Part shown: piece after piece, positions 1 through 12,124 of the stretch | How the letters are laid out: each line of letters begins with the position of its first letter | How positions within the stretch are numbered: position 1 is the stretch's first letter | Assembly (NCBI RefSeq): GCF_022682495.2 | Contig: NC_071387.1 | Coordinates: 195,712,143-195,776,142 of the forward strand | Reading direction: 5' to 3' | Length of the DNA: 64,000 nt | Source of the DNA: Desmodus rotundus | Lineage: Eukaryota > Chordata > Mammalia > Chiroptera > Phyllostomidae | Notes under the pieces: model-generated | Seen by the model: only the letters and a program-made list of their open reading frames with translations | What the model was told of the DNA's origin: nothing | Databases searched by the model: none | Position numbers and translations under genes: made by a program

Positions 1-900
1 CGGCGCATTGTCACTTACATAAGGATCTGAAAAGCTCACGCCAGTATTTGCTGAGATCACATACCTTTTACATTAGTGACTATTTGATGTGTGTTTTGCA
101 TCTAAGCAGAGAAAAAATTTAAAAACACTGATTAAATTTTCACTTTAATAAAATTATGCTATGCATATATGATCATACTCCTCAAATCTATAATGATTAA
201 ATTAGTTATTAATAATTTTAGACTAAAGTTGTTACATCTTTGAAAGTGCTTTGATATACAATAATACATGTTAGTCCACTAGTCTTTAAGTTGTTTTTTT
301 CAATTTGACAAAGGGAATGTTCAACTCATTTTTGAAGGTGAATCATTCAAGTTATTTCAAATATTAGTGCTATAAATATATTTTATATAGCAATTACATA
401 ACTAATTTAATGCTAGGACACCTTAAACGATCTTTGTCACTTTTTTGATGATTTTTTTCTTAAAATGTTCTGTTTTAATATATATGACATTTTATATTTA
501 AGTATTTGTGTTTTTGTGTCAATCAGTTGGTATTTTATAGTAGAAGGGCTTTCCCTCTTATTTTGTACAAAATTGTTAAGTGTTTTAACTAATAGTTTAC
601 ACTTTAGGGAACTAATTTTTTAAAGTATGGTTTGATTTTTAGTGTTATTTCCTTGGAAAATGTTAATTAATATTTGCTTTCTACATTTGGCCTTGTATTC
701 ATGTTCTTTTTTCCCAATGTACTTAAGAATCACTTTTAAAAAAATATCAAAATATACAACCATTTATAATCTTTCATTAATTATCATCTGAAGTAATAAT
801 AGCAGCATACAGTTGTTCTAAACATTTAATAAATTACAGTAAGACTATTTTTCAAAATAGTCCACGATTTTTAATTTTTTCAATTACTGTTGACATTCAC
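1..900. other. unassigned AT-rich DNA
   Basis: No gene, RNA gene or repeat was recognised in this stretch. It is AT-rich with many short homopolymer runs and stop codons in all frames, as expected for old intergenic or intronic mammalian DNA. Confidence 0.5.
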
Positions 901-904
901 TATT

Positions 905-1435
905 ATTTTATAGTAGTTTCTGATATACAGCATAGTGGTTACATATTTTTATAATTTACAAAGTGATGTTTCCAATATGTCCAGTAGCCATCCAGCCCCG
1001 TGAATAGTTACTACAATGTTATTGACTGTATTCCCTATGTTTTGTTTTACATCCCTGTGGCTATTCTGTGCCTACCAATCTGTATTTATTAATCTCTACC
1101 TCTTTTTTCTCCTTTCCCTCAACCCCCATTCCATCTGGCAATCATCAGTGTGTTCTTTGTATTATGAGTCAGTTTCTGTTTGGATTATTCATTTATTATA
1201 TTCTTTAGATTCCACATATAAGTGAAATCTATGGTATTTTTCTTTCCCTGTCTGACTTATTTAATTTAGCATAATGGCCTCTAAGTTCATGCATGTTGTC
1301 ACCAATAGTAAGGCTTCATCTTTTTCATGGCCGAGTAATATTCCATTGCATATGTATATCATCTCTTCTTTATCCACTCATCTGTTGATGGACACTTAGT
1401 TTGCTTCTATATATTGACTATTTTTAATGTAAGCA
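905..1435 (-). mobile_element. old L1 (L1M-type) 3' end fragment
   Basis: Read on the minus strand this is the end of L1 ORF2 followed by 3' UTR. Recognisable landmarks are the segments for ATTCCACATATAAGTGA (near 1210), the region around TTTAGCATAATGGCCTCTA (near 1265) and the stretch around GAGTAATATTCCATTG (near 1335). The overlapping short ORF at 1016-1225 is antisense to the element and is not a gene. Divergence and indels indicate an old, dead copy. Confidence 0.8.
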
Positions 1436-1605
1436 GATAATTTATTATGAAGAGTCTTAGTAGTCTATTGTTTCCTATCAGCATAATGCTCTTCAACATT
1501 GATAGAGGAAATGGCACACCCTCAAATAGAATCAGTTTCTGTGATGCTAAAGTTATGTCTGTTGTAACAGTAGAAATGTTTTACTTCTTCCCTTCTATGT
1601 TTTTT

Positions 1606-2200
1606 GGCTGGTCTAATAATTAAATTGACATAAAACAGATCAACAGGACAAAAACTTAATTAATTACATACAGAAGCCCCATAAAATGAGACTCAAAGAA
1701 ATGACCCAAAGAGAAAGCTTTTATACTTATGCCTTTAATGCAAGAACCAATAGGCTGTGAAGAAGTGACAAGACACAGATGTTTGGGCTTGGGGTAGTAA
1801 ATCAGGGATGAAGTAACATGGCTTGTTTATGTAGCCTTCCTGGCCCTAAATTCCCTAGATCTGGTGATAAGAATGTATCTCCACCTTCTTGTACAGGGAG
1901 AAATTCTTTCACATGGGAGATTTATTTCCTGCTTTCAGGGGAAACAAAAGAGGGTCACACTTTTGTTCTTGCACTGTCTGTTTCTCAAATAACTTTAATT
2001 CAAAACAAAAAGGAAAAAGGACTCATGGACATGGACAACAGTGTTGTGATTGCTTGAGGGGTGTAGGGGAGTTTAAGGGGACTAAATGGTAATGGAAAAA
2101 ATGCAATAAAGCTTACATAAAAACAAACAAAAAACCACAAAAGATGCCAAGTTGTATATTTTGGCACAGCATAGTCTGCCCCCCTTCACTGTCAACGGGA
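1606..2200. mobile_element. ancient ERV1-like LTR fragment (MER34-like, tentative)
   Basis: The block starts near GGCTGGTCTAATAATTAAA and ends near the TTTTGGCACAGCATAGTCTGCC segment. It has the same order of short landmarks as a second block at 51783-52285, so the two are copies of one dispersed family. From memory the text resembles MER34 or a related class I ERV LTR, but I cannot confirm the name. The ORFs at 1818-2057 and 1889-2092 lie inside it and show no protein family features. Confidence 0.4.
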
Positions 2201-2694
2201 ACTAGTCATTTGGAATTGTTGGGTGAAAAGGCAAGCAATACTGTAGCATAATTGTTGTTTAATTCACTCATTTCTGTCATATCCAAGATAACTAGAGATC
2301 CTGACCAACATTTCACTTAGATCAGTATTAGAAATCTATTTGCATGGGTCAGATGACGTTGTTTTTGATTTGTTTAAATAGGAAAGATACAATTACTCAC
2401 ATGATTTTTTTTTTGTTGTTGTAAATTAATTCTTGGAATCCTAAAAGATAAATTTAGAGGGTATTTTTTCTAAAGTGTTATATTAAGTAGATGATAATAC
2501 CCAAACCAAAAGAAACTAGTAACTTCAACATCTTTTCCAAACCTTCTGTTTATTAAGTACACTTTCCAAAAATTAGTGTAATCAATACAACTGATGAAGT
2601 TAATACGAACTCTCAAAAACATGAAAATTTTACATATTGACTCTACCCTACCCAGTGCACATACACTGTCATTGAAATGGTTGCCATATTTCTG

Positions 2695-2890
2695 TCACCT
2701 CAACATGACTTAATGGTTAGAGACCAATGTTCTGGGGCAACTCTTGGCTTTGCTTCTCCTAGTTCTGTGGGCTTGGACAATTTACTTGAATTATCTGGGC
2801 CTCATTCATAAGATGGGAATAATGAAAAAACAGAATATGCTATTTAATGTGAATCACTTAGTCTCTCAGAATCAGGTATCATAAATTAAA
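2695..2890 (+). repeat. MIR SINE fragment
   Basis: The order of landmarks matches the MIR core: a CTTGGCTTTGCTTCTCCTAG segment (lesion/‘tgcca’ region), then GTGGGCTTGGACAATTTACTTG, then GGGCCTCATTCATAAGATGGG, then GGGAATAATG. This is the tRNA-derived mammalian-wide repeat in plus orientation, strongly diverged. Confidence 0.7.
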
Positions 2891-3039
2891 GAAAATATAT
2901 CTAGCTTACTCTTATTTTATTCCAAGTGCTCGCTCCAGTGACTGGATAGGGAGCAGATAGTTTTGTGCTTTTGCTACAATGTGATTTCTTAAATAAAGGG
3001 CAATTATGTGTTCCATAATCATATGTGTTATAGCACCAG

Positions 3040-4102
3040 TTTTTCCTTCACTGAATGACTTGGCCCCTTTGGCCATATATGTTATTTATCTCTAAATTCC
3101 CTACTCTGTTTCATTGATCTATTTGTTTACTACACTGTTTTAATTACTATGGCTTTGTAATATATGTTAAATTATGCAGAATACATTCTCTATTATTATT
3201 CTCTTTCAAAATTGTTTTAGCTATCTTAGATTTTTTTATTTATATATAAATTTTAGAATCAGCTTATTGACTTCACCAAAAATAACTACAGTAAGTTTAT
3301 AGAAAAATTTAGTCATAATTTCATATTGTTTCTCTCAATCAATGACCATTTTATATTTCTCCACTTATAGTTTATTGTAAGTTATCCTGGAAATTTGATA
3401 ATTTCTAGTCCTCACCATCTTACATTTATTCTATCAAATTTATCACAAGGTATTCATGCTTGTTCATGATACTGTAAATAGTACTTAAATTCTCTCAATT
3501 TTAAAATTTTATTTGCCAGTATATAGAAATACAATTTAATTTTTAAAATCATATGTGTATTTTTAAATCCTCTCTTTTAAGACCTGTGTAAAGGTGTACT
3601 GGAATTGTCTTCACTTCCTCTCTTACAGTGTCCCAAAGATACACTTCAGGCCCTTTGTTTTTTGAAGAATTTATTGATAACTATTTTTATAAACCTGATG
3701 AATTGTAAGTAACAAATATGGGGAAGTTATAAAGAATCTAAAATCTCATACATTAAAACAGGAACCCCAGGTTTATAGTTCTTTAGTTTTTAACCATTAT
3801 TTTTAATCTTTTCACTTTGTATGTGTATATATATTTTTATTACAATTGTCTTTTCTATATTAAGATTATATACTGTTTCCTTGCCAAACTTACTTGGAAT
3901 TTCTAGTAGTTTTTTCATAGATCCCTAAGATATTTTATATGTACAACATGCCAACCATAAAAGTTTTATTTCTTCTTATCGATCTATATAATTTTTATTT
4001 ATTTCCATTGCCTAATTCTACCAAGTAAACTAGTACTAATAAACTAGTACTTCTAGTTTATTTTAAAATAGAGTTATTGACAGAAAAAAATCCTTTTGTG
4101 TC
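3040..4102 (-). mobile_element. old L1 ORF2 fragment, interrupted by an LTR
   Basis: On the plus strand the text runs through reverse-complement ORF2 landmarks in the right order: TTTCATTGATCTATTTG (3112), ATGGCTTTGTAATATA (3150), the TTTTAGCTATCTTAGA segment, then the CCAGTATATAGAAATACAA region (3517) and the CATTGCCTAATTC stretch (4008). The solo LTR at 4109 sits directly beyond it. No ORF survives. Confidence 0.65.
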
Positions 4103-4108
4103 CAACCC
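4103..4108. repeat. 6-bp target-site duplication, left copy (CAACCC)
   Basis: CAACCC occurs immediately before the LTR and again at 4926-4931 immediately after it. A 6-bp duplication is the size made by class II (betaretrovirus-like, ERVK) integrases. Confidence 0.8.
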
Positions 4109-4925
4109 TGTTGGGAGCCGCCCTGCCTGGTTTCAGAAGCTGTAACCACCCGTGGTTACCGCTGAGTCAGAGACCTTGGGACCATAAGCCACTAAGGAGA
4201 CAAAGCTTATTTCCCTGGCAGGGGCTCCACCTCTGCCCACTTTACTTTACCTTGCTTGGCCCCGAGCCTGACCAGTTAGCCAATGACAGGTAAGATTCCT
4301 CAAGGGAGGGACAACCAAAGACAGGCATGGTCAGAAGATGCCCACAGGGAAGGACTTGGGGGCTATAGAAAAAGGGGGTGATGGACCCTGGCCCCTCGGC
4401 TTTGACATAGCCTGAGTCCTCATTCTGTCTGCAAGAAGTCTCCTAATCTCTTGGCTGCCTTACTTCCCCTGCCTGACTTAAGCCTGAAACAGTGACAGAG
4501 GGTGGTGCAGTCCCGTGCTGGAAAGGGCAGATTCCCTGGGGCGATCAGGCCTAAGAAAGAATGCATAAAATCCTGTGAAACCTGCTTTGCTAATACCTTC
4601 AATTTAAATGATAAGGGTCCAAGCCTGAAATGAGTTTGTTTCCCAAAATCTTATAGCCCTTTAGCTAACTGACCCTGACTCAGAATAAGCCCTTAGAGTT
4701 CTGTGTTTGTTGTCTATTGTTTGATCCTTACTGCCAGACAATGATTGGTGTGCTTCACCTGTATTCCTGTGCAAATTGAACGCAATAAAAGCCCATTGAG
4801 GAAAAGGTTCTTGGCCCTTCTCCTTTGAGAGATCAGCCACCTTTCCTCCCCAAGCAGATCATGTCTTGGTAGATTTATTTTCATCCGTGGTGGACAGGGG
4901 GCTCTGCGGATGGAGCTCCCCAACA
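4109..4925 (+). mobile_element. solo LTR of a class II (ERVK-like) endogenous retrovirus
   Basis: The element is 817 bp. It begins TGTTGGGAGCC and ends CCCCAACA, giving the usual TG...CA ends and a short inverted terminal repeat (TGTTGGG / CCCAACA). It carries a CCAAT box (4280-4284), a TATA-like TATAGAAA (4364-4371) and an AATAAA poly(A) signal at 4784-4789, which set the orientation as plus. No gag, pol or env sequence lies beside it, and the flanking 6-bp duplications match, so it is a solo LTR left by recombination between two LTRs. The ORFs at 4096, 4420 and 4714 are chance frames inside it. Confidence 0.85.
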
Positions 4926-5002
4926 CAACCCTGAGGAAATTTTAAAAGTTCACCATTAAATAAAATTTTGTCAGTACCTGATCAAATTTAGAAAGTTACT
5001 TT

Positions 5003-5551
5003 TAATGAGGGGGTACCCCCAAAACCTGGCATTAGCTTCTAGGGGTAGGCTTCTTGTATTATAGGCTTCTCCCACAAATTGATTTTTCTAGAAACACACC
5101 TGTATCACTGTACCTGCTGGCGTTGTTTGGAGAGGCGGCATTTGGCTTCAGTGGATTTTTTTAAAACTCTTTCAGGGAGTTCACCCAGTTCGTGATGGGC
5201 GCTTTAGGAGTGGACCTGCCCACACCGGTCTGAGTGTTCAGCAGATTTTCACCAAAAATAGCATTTCACCTGGTCTTGTTCCTAGTGACTTTTTTTCTGT
5301 TTCCCCAGGTGAAAAACATCCTCAAAGGGAAACATTTTGCTGATGTGGAAGTGGTGAAACCAAAAATGGCAAAAGCACTAAAAATCATCAAAATAGACAA
5401 GTTCAAAAACTGTTTTGAGCAGTATAAAAAAACATCAAAATAGGTGTGTTGGTCAAATAGAGAGTACTTCTAAGGTGACTGAAGTTTAAACATGTAAGAA
5501 TAAATACACATTTTTTATAAATAAATTCCATTTTGGGGGCTCCCCCTCATA
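5003..5551 (+). mobile_element. internally deleted mariner-like DNA transposon
   Basis: Terminal inverted repeats at 5006-5024 and 5531-5549 match at 17 of 19 positions (left TGAGGGGGTACCCCCAAAA). TA lies at 5550-5551 outside the right end and at 5003-5004 one base outside the left end, fitting the TA target of mariners. At about 544 bp it is far shorter than a full mariner of about 1.3 kb. The inside keeps only the end of the transposase. It is non-autonomous and inactive. Confidence 0.8.
5270..5443 (+). pseudogene. mariner transposase C-terminal remnant
   Basis: The frame contains FFLFPQVKN followed by LKGKHFADVE and KIDKFKNCFEQ. These are the end of the catalytic domain (the region just after the last conserved aspartates, usually written as PSDFFLFP) and the C-terminal tail of a mariner transposase. 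About 50 residues remain of roughly 345. The ATG at 5234 lies in decayed upstream transposase sequence and is not a real start. A stop after the QYKKTSK residues truncates the tail. It cannot encode active enzyme. Confidence 0.75.
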
Positions 5552-5554
5552 CTC

Positions 5555-6060
5555 CTAGTTTTTACTGCTTAGGTCTATGATCCATATTGAGTTAATTTTC
5601 TGTTTGGATAAAGTAAGAGTTAAAGTTATTTAATTTTTTTCTCACATGATATCCACTTATTCCAAAACCTTTTTTTTCTAAAAAATCTCTTTCTCCACTA
5701 TATTTGTTTCCTGATTTGCTGAAAGTGAATTAACCATGTATGGGCATAATATATCTATTTATTGATTTTTCTATTTTATTGTTCTATATGTCTACATTTA
5801 CTCAAATATAATATCAATGTGATTAAAGCAGGCTTATAGCAAATCTTGAAGTCAGGTAGTGCATATGGTCCAAATTTGGTTCCTATATGGGCTTTCCTAG
5901 GTCCATTGCATTTTCATAAATGACTTGATTCACTTGTTGATTATTTTAATAGTAATATTCTTTTGCAGAATTAATTGAGATTGCATTTAACCTATACATT
6001 AATTCATGAATGACATTTTGAAAAGTCTATTTAATAAAGTCTCATGTGTTCTTTTAATCA
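5555..6060 (-). mobile_element. old L1 ORF2 fragment
   Basis: Reverse-complement ORF2 landmarks occur in order: TAGGTCTATGATCCATATTG (5571), the ATATGTCTACATTTA segment, TTGAAGTCAGGTAGTG (5847) and GAGATTGCATTTAACC (5979). It is a separate, older piece from the L1 at 3040-4102, because it restarts at an earlier point of the same ORF2 path. Confidence 0.65.
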
Positions 6061-8200
6061 GACTTTAATCATACCATCATACTTTAAACAACATATATAA
6101 GAAATGAAATAGATATATTAAAACAACCAAAAGTCATTGGTATCAAAATATTATGATGCATCAAATGACAATGAGGTATTTTTGGAAGCTGGGTCAAATG
6201 ACCCAAGGGTTTATTTGCTATCATTGGAAAGTATGAGAATAATTGAGAGTATAAACAAACACACAACTTCAATAATATATCATCGAATATCTTTTTTTAA
6301 AGCAGTAAAATATGTAAAGTTACCCTTATATACAATTAAACAAATTAAACTGTTAGATATGCAGAAGTTATTGGTTTCTTAGGGAAAAAGCATCTATAGA
6401 TTAAAAGGAGAAATGAAGAGGAATACTACAATTAAGAGTGATTCTCACAGTAATGAGGTAAATGTAGGCAAGAAATACTTCAGAGAAGCAAGGAGCTTCT
6501 TGGATTACATACTCTCAGTTAAACTGTGTCCTAACACAACAGTTTAAAAATCCTAATTCAAATGCATGATCTTTAAATATGGTTGATCTTTTATTTAGGG
6601 TGAACATGGAGAAGTTAACTTCCAATTATTGAAATTACTACAGCACTTCTTTTATAAATACATAAGACATTCAAATGTGTTGTAGCAGTTCTGCCTCTTT
6701 GGTACCGTCAGACGTTTTACATTTATCCATTATTGGTGAATGGAAAGCATGAGTCAGATGACACTCATGCTCATCCAAATTAGAGGTTGTGTACAGAGAT
6801 ACACAATTCCAAGTTTTGTTCTAGGGGTAGGTTTGAAATGTTGCCTTTGTGGTTTTCTTTTGTTTTGTAATTGTAATTGGACTTATTACATTAAGGAAAT
6901 GTTTTCAACTTCACTGCAGTTGCTATTTTTTCTTTGTAGTTTATTTTCTTAGAAATCACAGTGAAGGTTCAACTTTAAGTAATAAAATATATTATTTAGT
7001 CTTGGTAGGCATGTCTGGGAATTAAGATGACCATGCTGATTGGCTCGTCTTTACTCTTAGCAGCTGATATAAGAATCGGGTTCAGCTTGATTTAGCAGCT
7101 TGGAACTGGGATGCGTGTTTGACAGAGAGAAGAGATTGTTGCTAGCAGAGAGTGTTAATATGTCTAATACCATATTTCGTTTAGGTGAAAGTTGGCCTAA
7201 ATTATAGTTTCTCATTCTTAGAAGGATTTAGAAGTCATGGAGCCTCTGTCTTTGTTGACAAAGAAACTTGAGAGAAGCAGGTTGGAGACTTATCCTAGAA
7301 ACATAGGCATCAAACTGGAATGACTGATTATACATTACACGTGTTTTTTATTGAAGGAAAGATTATTGTCATGATCATCTGCTAAAGCATTAACAAGAAA
7401 GATTCTCTAATATGCATCTTTTTTAAATTTAGCATAAAAAGGCTCCTTTTATTACCCTGTTAATTAGTCCTGGTATATAAACTTCAATGTAATATAGGAT
7501 TGCCTTTAAATAGGCAAGGACTTCCTACTGTTTCATTTATTTCTCATTACAATCCTATTCTTTTCTTTAAACTCATTCAAACAGTAGGATAAATTGAGTT
7601 CAATTGTTGCTGAACAAGGTGTAAAAAACCTAGTTATATGTCCTACATAAGCAAGATAAGCAAGATAAGCAAGATTCTCATAAACACGTTTTTTTACCTG
7701 GATGTAAACAATAATTAATTATCTCATAAAAACTCTTACACTCCCTCCATGTGACTGCACTGAACAACCCTGTATTTTTCTGCTTCTGGTTTTACCCGCG
7801 TTTGTGGGAAACTTTTGAAATACAATTATGTGCATCCACACTTCATTGCATTTTCATCATTATGAGATGGAAAGGCCAATATCATTTTAAAGGTCATCAC
7901 TGACAGATTATTTGCAACATTTTTATATCCCTGCAAGGAAAAAAAATAATCTGTTTCATCTGTTCACATTGGAAAAAAATTATCTTTGGAAAATATAACT
8001 GTAAAAGCCTTTTCTATCGTAAGGACTCATAATTCTGCTTTGGGGGGCACTACCTATAATCTCAATAACATTATGAAAGTTAGAATGTAAGTATAATTAT
8101 CTGAAGGCAAAATTCTATGCCTCCAATATTCATAGGACCATAAAATGCTCCAATCATCATGTACTCTGCCCTTAATTTTATCATATCTATCTGCCTCATG
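6061..8200. other. unassigned DNA with a small tandem repeat
   Basis: No repeat family or gene was recognised. Short ORFs at 6137-6382, 6084-6272 and 6740-6952 have no recognisable domains and are AT-rich chance frames. A nine-base unit, ATAAGCAAG, is repeated three times without change at 7647-7673. A possible promoter-like block near 7038-7190 is described separately. Confidence 0.5.
7038..7190 (+). promoter_or_regulatory. promoter-like block: CCAAT, TATA and splice-donor-like site (speculative)
   Basis: An inverted CCAAT box (GATTGG, 7038-7043) is followed 24 bases later by ATATAAG (7067-7073), a normal CCAAT-TATA order. A splice-donor-like TTTAG/GTGAAA lies at 7181-7190, about 90 bases past the expected start. 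This might mark a non-coding RNA first exon or an unrecognised LTR. Such short motifs also occur by chance. Confidence 0.2.
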
Positions 8201-8204
8201 AACA

Positions 8205-8760
8205 TTGTGTCTTAGTCTTGGCTTCCCAGAAAGCAGAGCATAAGGAACATCTCATGTGTCCAATCTTTATTGGAGGGGTAGAAGTGAAGCAAAAGCGAGA
8301 GTGTAAGAAAGAAGAACAGAAAATAATTTGTGGTGTTTATCAATCTGAACATAGTTTCAAAGAAAACATACAGGATTGCCCAGCTGTGGGGTGTCTCCAT
8401 GAGATTATACAGCACTACTAATATCAGATCAATTCCTTGAAGGAAGAAAGGAAAGGTATTTCTATGCTAGTTACTTCCCATCTCTTGTCTCTTATTAAAA
8501 ATTTTGTGAAGCAATAGTCTACCTGGTTTCTCACAGGCCACTAGGAAGGCAGAAGTTTCTAGCTGGACCTGAGTCCAGCTCAGTAGGACTGGATGCTGGA
8601 GATGCTCCAGCTCATGTTATAGAAGACACAAGAGTGGCCATGGCTAATACCCACCCCTGGTCCCATGCCTACCCCAGGCAAACTGGGGCGATCAGAGTTT
8701 AGATACAGTCACTGCATCCAGGGCTTTACAGTCATTCTCTCCACCCTGAAAACAAGGGGA
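8205..8760. other. possible unrecognised ancient repeat
   Basis: This block is richer in GC and in AGG/CAG words than its surroundings (for example the region 8541-8600 with CTGGACCTGAGTCCAGCTCAG). It reads like an old LTR or DNA transposon, but I could not place it. The two 67-residue frames at 8212-8421 lie on opposite strands over the same bases and share no features of known proteins. Confidence 0.25.
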
Positions 8761-9289
8761 AAGAGTGAGAGCCAGGCAACTATGAGCTGTGTATTAACTC
8801 AGTCTGTAGCAGTTTAACCTGCATGCAAATATATCACACTTATGCGCTTTTACAGCACACACATTTGTTATTAGAAAAAGAGGTCCTTAATACTTTTTGA
8901 AAAAAAGAAGGTACAAGTACAATCCTTCCAAATATAGGTCAGTTTCAGTATTCTTAGATATAGTCCCTGATGATTCATGTGATCCCAGAATCAAAATGAT
9001 ATTTGTCTTCTATTTCCTTCACCATTCATTTTAGATTTCATTCATCTTTGGCCATCACTTTGGTTCTCATTTGTTGGTCTGACAGAGTCACCAGAACCCC
9101 AGCTTTCATATTAAATGTGTCATGTGGCTCATAAGTAGTGTCTTTGGTTTTTATTTCTTGTTCAATCCCCCAGATTATCAAAGCAATTTCAAGTATTTTA
9201 ATACAAAAGCCAAATTCCTTATCAAAACCAAAAATAACTGAGTTTTATTTTGAATACAATCCTCATCCACAATATATTCCTTCTCTGAC

Positions 9290-9775
9290 CCCTGATAGCC
9301 CATGCTTCCATATGTTCATTCAGATTGTCCTTCTGCCTAAAATGATGTTACTATTGCAAGTATACTTCTATACATCATTTAAGCTCATATCCCATTTCCC
9401 CTTATACCAAGTTTCTACCTATTTGCCTCACAGGTGGATTATACTTTCTTACACATCCTCACTATCTCTATTAATATCATAGAAGGAAACATTTTAATAT
9501 ACATGGAATTAAATATAAAGCTTTTTACTGTTAGTAATTACGTTATTCCTAACACCTGGTAGGTGGTTATATGCCATCATTTTCCCTTATTTTATCTTAG
9601 TTATTGTGTCTATTGTCAATCTCAGTACAGACTACTCATTCTATGTTCTCCTGTTCATATACTAGAATATCTGAAGGCTGGAATATGTTCTGTTTTGTTT
9701 CGTGCTATGTACCTAGATCTTAGCCTGACACACAGTAGGTACTCAAAATATTTGTTGTTATAAATAGGTAAATTA
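9290..9775 (+). repeat. L2 LINE 3' end
   Basis: Late L2 landmarks occur in order: the TTGTCCTTCTGCCTAAAATG segment, TTTAAGCTCATATCCCATTT, then near 9660 the ACTAGAATATCTGAAGGCTG region, TTTCGTGCTATGTACCTAG, and finally CACAGTAGGTACTCAAAATA. This is the L2 3' UTR with the typical end. It overlaps the meaningless ORFs at 9138-9482 and 9563-9763. Confidence 0.75.
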
Positions 9776-10189
9776 ATAAAGGTGAGACCACATTAACCGT
9801 GTGACTTTAGCTGCCATCAAAACACTAATATGTTATATAAGAATCTCCAGAACATTTTCTTCATTCCAGACCTTTTTTTTTGTTTATCTTGGTGTATGAA
9901 ATTTGGGGTCTGGATACATTTCTACATCCATCTGTTATTTGCTTTATATATTTCCATTTATACTTCATTAACAACAACATATCAATATTGAACATTCTCT
10001 CTCCTGAGTGGTAGAAATCCCTTCACTCTGACACAAGACAGATCCTCTTAAAGTGCAAATCTTGTTACTCGGTTACATTATGGCTTTTGTAATGCTCTCT
10101 TGCCTTAAATAAAGTTCACTGGATTAGTGATGATAAGGTCTTTTATTATCTATCTCAACTAAACTGTATCACAAGTCATTAACATTCCC

Positions 10190-10640
10190 AAATACATGCA
10201 AAATTGAAGAGTAATTACTTCTGAGTATTTATCTGAAGAAAATGAAAACACTCAAAAAGATATAACCATCCTCATGTTCACTGCAGCATTATTCACAATA
10301 ACCAAGATATAGAAACAACTTAAGGTCCATTGATGGATAAATGAATAAAGGGATTGTAATATATGTATACACTAGAATATTAATGTTAAGCCATAAAAGT
10401 GAAACCTTGCTATTTGTGACAACATGGACAGAGCTTGAGGACATTATTCTAAGTGAATAAAAATAAATCAGAGAAAGATGATAGACAAATAGCACATGAT
10501 TTTTCTGTATGTGGAATCTAAAAAAAATACCATGCTCGTAGATACAGAGAACACATAGGTGCTTATATAGGTGGGGGTTGGGAGAGATAGGTGAAAGGTA
10601 AAATATAAACTAATTTATTTTTAAAATGTGATGAAAAATT
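10190..10640 (+). mobile_element. old L1 3' end fragment
   Basis: Plus-strand landmarks of the L1 ORF2 C terminus are in order: GAGTATTTATCTGAAGAAAA, CACTGCAGCATTATTCACAA (10281), GTCCATTGATGGATAAATGA, GACAACATGGACAGAGCTTG (10417) and CTGTATGTGGAATCTAA. The 3' UTR follows. The ORF at 10289-10495 on the minus strand is antisense to it. Confidence 0.8.
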
Positions 10641-12120
10641 AAGAAAACATTTCCAATGAACTAACAAGGAAAGAAACAGATGAAAATAAAGCACCTTAAA
10701 GTATATCACTCCAGTGCAAACCATAGAAGACAAAAGGAATACACAGCAGAGGTGCAGTTCCAGTGCTGATGTGGTGGGAATGTGCTTCGTTCAACACTCC
10801 TAAATTCACGCCACCTGTTTGCCAATCCGTCTTAAACCTCCCACATAAAAATCATCAGCAAACAGCTCTCTTAGAAACAGCACTCCTACAATGATTGGAA
10901 ACATGTTCATAGGTATTTGTAAAATATAATTAAAAACAAGCTAAAAATAATGAAGTGGAAGCTATACTGAAAGGATACAGAAAATAAATGCACACCAGAT
11001 ACACTGAACCAGAAATTAAAACAATCCAATATTTAGCCACATTTTTATGTTATAGAAGAGCTATCAAGAGTACTAGAGATTAAAAGTAGGAAATTTTCTC
11101 AAACTGTTAATGAAGAAAACGATAGAAATTACACAATAATTGATGTGAGGTTTGGTATTGAGCATGCCTTTGGTTAATTTGATGGAGATTAAACATGAAC
11201 AAGTGTTGATGAGATGAGTCTCTTTTGAAGGGCAGTCTCTGAAATACTGTAGAATTCATGGTAGGAAGCTGTAGGTGGGGGCATTCTATGAGAACTTTTA
11301 TCCATATGTGGAAGGAGAAGTGTCACAAGACTGAGCTATTGGAAACTGTTTTTGTTTTAAGGTTGGCATGTAAGCTGTATGACTGATACTGGGCAACCGT
11401 CCACTTATAGCACAACACGGACCATTGACCAAACATGTCGTGACAACATTCAGCACAAACTTTTCTACTCTTACTTCTCACACAGATCAGCTCGCTCACG
11501 ATCACCATTCCACTGAAGCCAGCCAGTGCCAGTCGCTGCATAAAGAGTTACTTGACTCCACGTCTCTTCCAGAGCACAAGTCAATTCTCTTATACCTAAA
11601 AGTATGCTCTCTTCCCAAAAAATAGCAAAATTAATTTGATCATACATGACCCAGGTTTTCCTCAATAGTTGGACAAAATTGTTAACTGCTTCTCTTTTTC
11701 CTATTCTTTTGTTCTTTTTATTCTTCAGAAACATCTGTTATGGGTAAATGTTTTGGTCACACTAACCATCTGTTACTCACGCATAGCTATCTACCTTTCA
11801 AAGACTTCATGACAAAACCATGAGAATTTCACGTTTATATTTTATTTAATTTGCCTGGCAATTGTATTCACTATATCCTTGCTGTTAAGTAAAGTGGACA
11901 ATTTTCAGTCCTCCTCTTTGCTGTACTCAAATTTATTTTCAAATCGATGGCATAACATTTTGATAGTTAAACCTCTACTTCCATAGCTGTGCATATTCCT
12001 TAAACTTATGTTCTGGATTCTCCTTCTCTAACTGGTTCTTTGATGCTGAGGTTGCTTCTTTAATCCTGAGACACCTTCTTTTCTTCCTGAGAGATTCATA
12101 CATCTCCAGATTTTAAATCA
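10641..12120. other. unassigned DNA with a locally CpG-rich patch
   Basis: No repeat family was recognised. At about 11390-11580 there are roughly seven CpG dinucleotides in a CpG-poor region, overlapping minus-strand frames at 11323-11541 and 11471-11734. The longer frame includes TWSQVTLY and WLQWNGDRERADLCEK, which look less random than most frames here, but I do not recognise a family. A long pyrimidine tract followed by TTCAG ends at 11728 on the plus strand and resembles a splice acceptor. Confidence 0.4.
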
Positions 12121-12124
12121 TGAT

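Noticed and set aside
5234..5443. 69-residue ORF as a gene with its own start
   Set aside because: The frame is a mariner transposase tail; the ATG is not a true start and the element is deleted.
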